A stretch of DNA of 39,300 bases, taken from assembly GCF_024594815.1 (NCBI RefSeq), contig NZ_JANJOU010000043.1, positions 1-39,300 on the forward strand, in the 5' to 3' direction. The notes below the pieces were generated by a model. The model made no database searches. It was given only the letters and a program-made list of their open reading frames with translations, and was not told the DNA's origin. A program made the position numbers and the translations under genes. Positions 39,181-39,300 of this stretch are shown here, piece after piece. Within the stretch, counting starts at the first letter, position 1. Each line of letters starts with the position of its first letter. The DNA is from Roseomonas populi (GTDB taxonomy: Bacteria; Pseudomonadota; Alphaproteobacteria; Acetobacterales; Acetobacteraceae).

Positions 39181-39300
39181 CTACCTGGGCACTTTAGAGT
39201 GGATGGTCGGCAGGAACCGACGTCTGCAGTGTGGGCATCGGACGGGTTCGGCGAGGTGGGCGAAGAGCCGATGGAAGATGGCCTGACGTAGAGCTGGCAG
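39181..39300 (-). CDS. Partial gene at the window edge, C-x2-C tail
   Basis: The minus-strand frame is open from the window edge to TAG at 39181-39183. The visible 39 residues include LRQAIFHRLFAHLAEPVRCP and then HCRRRFLPTIHSKVPR, with a CPHC pair that may bind zinc. Too little is seen to name it. The real gene would begin to the right of the window. It could instead be a chance frame. Confidence 0.35.
   Translation of the reverse strand: MPALRQAIFHRLFAHLAEPVRCPHCRRRFLPTIHSKVPR

Overview
The window is high-GC DNA from an alphaproteobacterium. A Bug/TctC-type binding protein, an OprB-type porin, plasmid-style partition genes and insertion sequences of the IS6, ISL3 and IS481 families together suggest an Acetobacteraceae/Roseomonas-like organism. 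That placement is inference from gene content; no rRNA or marker gene is present. The density of insertion sequences and broken genes suggests a plasmid, chromid or genomic island rather than a conserved chromosomal core.

Region 1 (1-7.3 kb) is metabolic and transport DNA. It holds the end of a LivM permease, then a tight run of Bug binding protein, zinc alcohol dehydrogenase and metallo-beta-lactamase-fold lactonase, then a CoA-ester lyase cut off by an IS6 element. An alpha/beta hydrolase follows, divergent from a LysR regulator with a clear T-N11-A operator between them. Region 2 (7.3-13.2 kb) is a patchwork: a scpA-like remnant, an ISL3 element with 23-bp inverted repeats, a CYTH-CHAD protein, four small unknown genes, and a decayed 3' end of an MFS gene whose intact relative lies at 27 kb.

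Region 3 (13.2-24.5 kb) holds envelope and phosphate genes. It contains CorA, an OprB-like porin, a dead DUF892 copy and a 1093-residue secreted protein joining an endonuclease/exonuclease/phosphatase domain, a glycerophosphodiesterase domain and RTX repeats. A lone cyclic-nucleotide-binding domain, a PstS-like protein behind a Pho box, a Na/Pi cotransporter and the intact DUF892 gene follow. This reads as phosphate scavenging: release phosphate from organic esters outside the cell, bind it, and import it with sodium. No pstCAB is visible.

Region 4 (24.5-28 kb) is an arsenic locus: a DUF6428-like gene divergent from arsR-arsC, followed by a gene in which the N-terminal half of an ACR3 arsenite carrier is fused in frame to the C-terminal part of an MFS transporter.

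Region 5 (28-39.3 kb) is accessory, plasmid-like DNA. A tyrosine recombinase is followed by a compact run of tiny overlapping genes bracketed by two related one-TM proteins that resemble EACC1 (effector-associated constant component 1). An NmrA-type reductase, a ParA/ribbon-helix-helix partition operon whose ParA lacks the Walker A lysine, an XRE regulator, several unknown small genes and a frameshifted IS481 element complete the window.
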